Part shown: in pieces, positions 63,725 to 64,000 of the stretch
Position numbering within the stretch: position 1 is the first letter of the stretch
How the letters are laid out: each line of letters opens with the position of its first letter
NCBI RefSeq assembly: GCF_010671605.1
Contig: NZ_JAABOO010000001.1
Location: 1,116,001-1,180,000, forward strand
Origin: Leptobacterium flavescens
GTDB lineage: Bacteria; Bacteroidota; Bacteroidia; Flavobacteriales; Flavobacteriaceae
Reading direction: 5' to 3'
Length of the DNA: 64,000 nt
Translations under genes and position numbers: made by a program
The notes under the pieces: model-generated
Seen by the model: only the letters and a program-made list of their open reading frames with translations
Databases searched by the model: none
Told to the model about the DNA's origin: nothing

Positions 63725-64000
63725 ATGAAAAACAAGATTATAGTATTGAGTTGTTTTCTGTTGATGGCAATGATCACTTCCTGCCATTCACAGAACAAGA
63801 CTCTGAAAGTTACAAATTCAAAAGAGTGTAACAGCAAGGACGGTTATTGGTACCAGGGCAAATGCTGGGCAGAATTTGAAGATGAAGGTATTGCCGTTAA
63901 AGATATAGACAGTGTGGTTCAGGCCCAGATTCAGTTAATAAAGCAGGCCTCCGTTAAAATGAACAACAAATCCTATCCATTGGAATTCTTTTTCCCGGAA
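63725..64000 (+). CDS. Lipoprotein (partial, runs off the window)
   Basis: The first 92 codons are visible. A signal peptide with lipobox ITSC (Cys18) is followed by SHSQNKTL and then NSKECNSKDGYWYQGKCWAE, a cysteine-containing segment that may form a small disulfide loop. The rest (for example SYPLEFFFPE) suggests a beta-rich domain. No family is recognised. 13 nt after the small membrane protein gene. Confidence 0.7.
   Translation, partial: MKNKIIVLSCFLLMAMITSCHSQNKTLKVTNSKECNSKDGYWYQGKCWAEFEDEGIAVKDIDSVVQAQIQLIKQASVKMNNKSYPLEFFFPE

Overview
The window looks like a chromosomal segment from a marine or environmental member of the Flavobacteriaceae (Bacteroidetes). The signs are: many lipoproteins with short Bacteroidetes-type lipoboxes, a type IX secretion C-terminal sorting domain, TonB-dependent outer-membrane proteins of the CarboxypepD_reg/OMP_b-brl kind, BlaR1/TonB_C proteins, -7 boxes of the TANNTTTG type, almost no Shine-Dalgarno sequences, and a base composition in the low forties of percent G+C (estimated by eye). 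No rRNA, tRNA, CRISPR array or insertion sequence was seen.

Layout. 1-5.2 kb (minus strand) is a tightly overlapping signalling operon: receiver protein, H-NOX haem sensor, PAS histidine kinase, FIST-domain protein, second histidine kinase, Hpt protein and the start of a LytTR-like response regulator. It looks like a nitric-oxide-responsive phosphorelay that carries both known classes of bacterial NO sensor. 5.4-14.7 kb is mostly housekeeping: a MutS-like membrane ATPase, YjbR, DUF4230, a cyclase-family enzyme, hemW, ruvC, a membrane flippase-like/glycosyltransferase pair and a RES/Xre toxin-antitoxin pair. 14.8-18.4 kb is a BlaI/BlaR1-type regulatory operon with three operator dyads. DUF456 and S37-peptidase genes follow.

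20.5-34.1 kb (plus strand) is the most striking part: a co-directional run whose enzymes match the chemistry of collagen-specific residues. A trans-3-hydroxyproline dehydratase and a pyrroline-2-carboxylate reductase handle 3-hydroxyproline. A GH63 alpha-glucosidase and a GH2 beta-galactosidase could strip the Glc(alpha1-2)Gal(beta) disaccharide from hydroxylysine. A fused kinase-M23-phospholyase protein resembles hydroxylysine kinase plus phosphohydroxylysine phospholyase. galK and galT would take up the galactose. 37.9-50.4 kb continues the theme with two M24 proline peptidases, a secreted M43 metalloprotease carrying a T9SS signal, and a 4-hydroxyproline pathway (epimerase, D-hydroxyproline oxidase/dehydrogenase, deaminase, alpha-ketoglutarate semialdehyde dehydrogenase) together with a DUF885 peptidase and a divergent AraC regulator. 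Together these two clusters would let the cell take collagen peptides, including the glycosylated hydroxylysines, to central metabolites. This is inference from gene content.

50.4-56.3 kb holds a thioredoxin-family gene broken by one in-frame TGA, a paralogous small secreted protein, an outer-membrane receptor and a divergent two-component system. A duplicated 63-nt promoter element probably links them. 56.4-64 kb carries a sodium:solute symporter, a secreted dioxygenase-like protein, a GH113-like lipoprotein fused to a degenerate peptidase-like domain, a membrane-bound AraC regulator and small secreted or membrane proteins. The last gene runs off the end.
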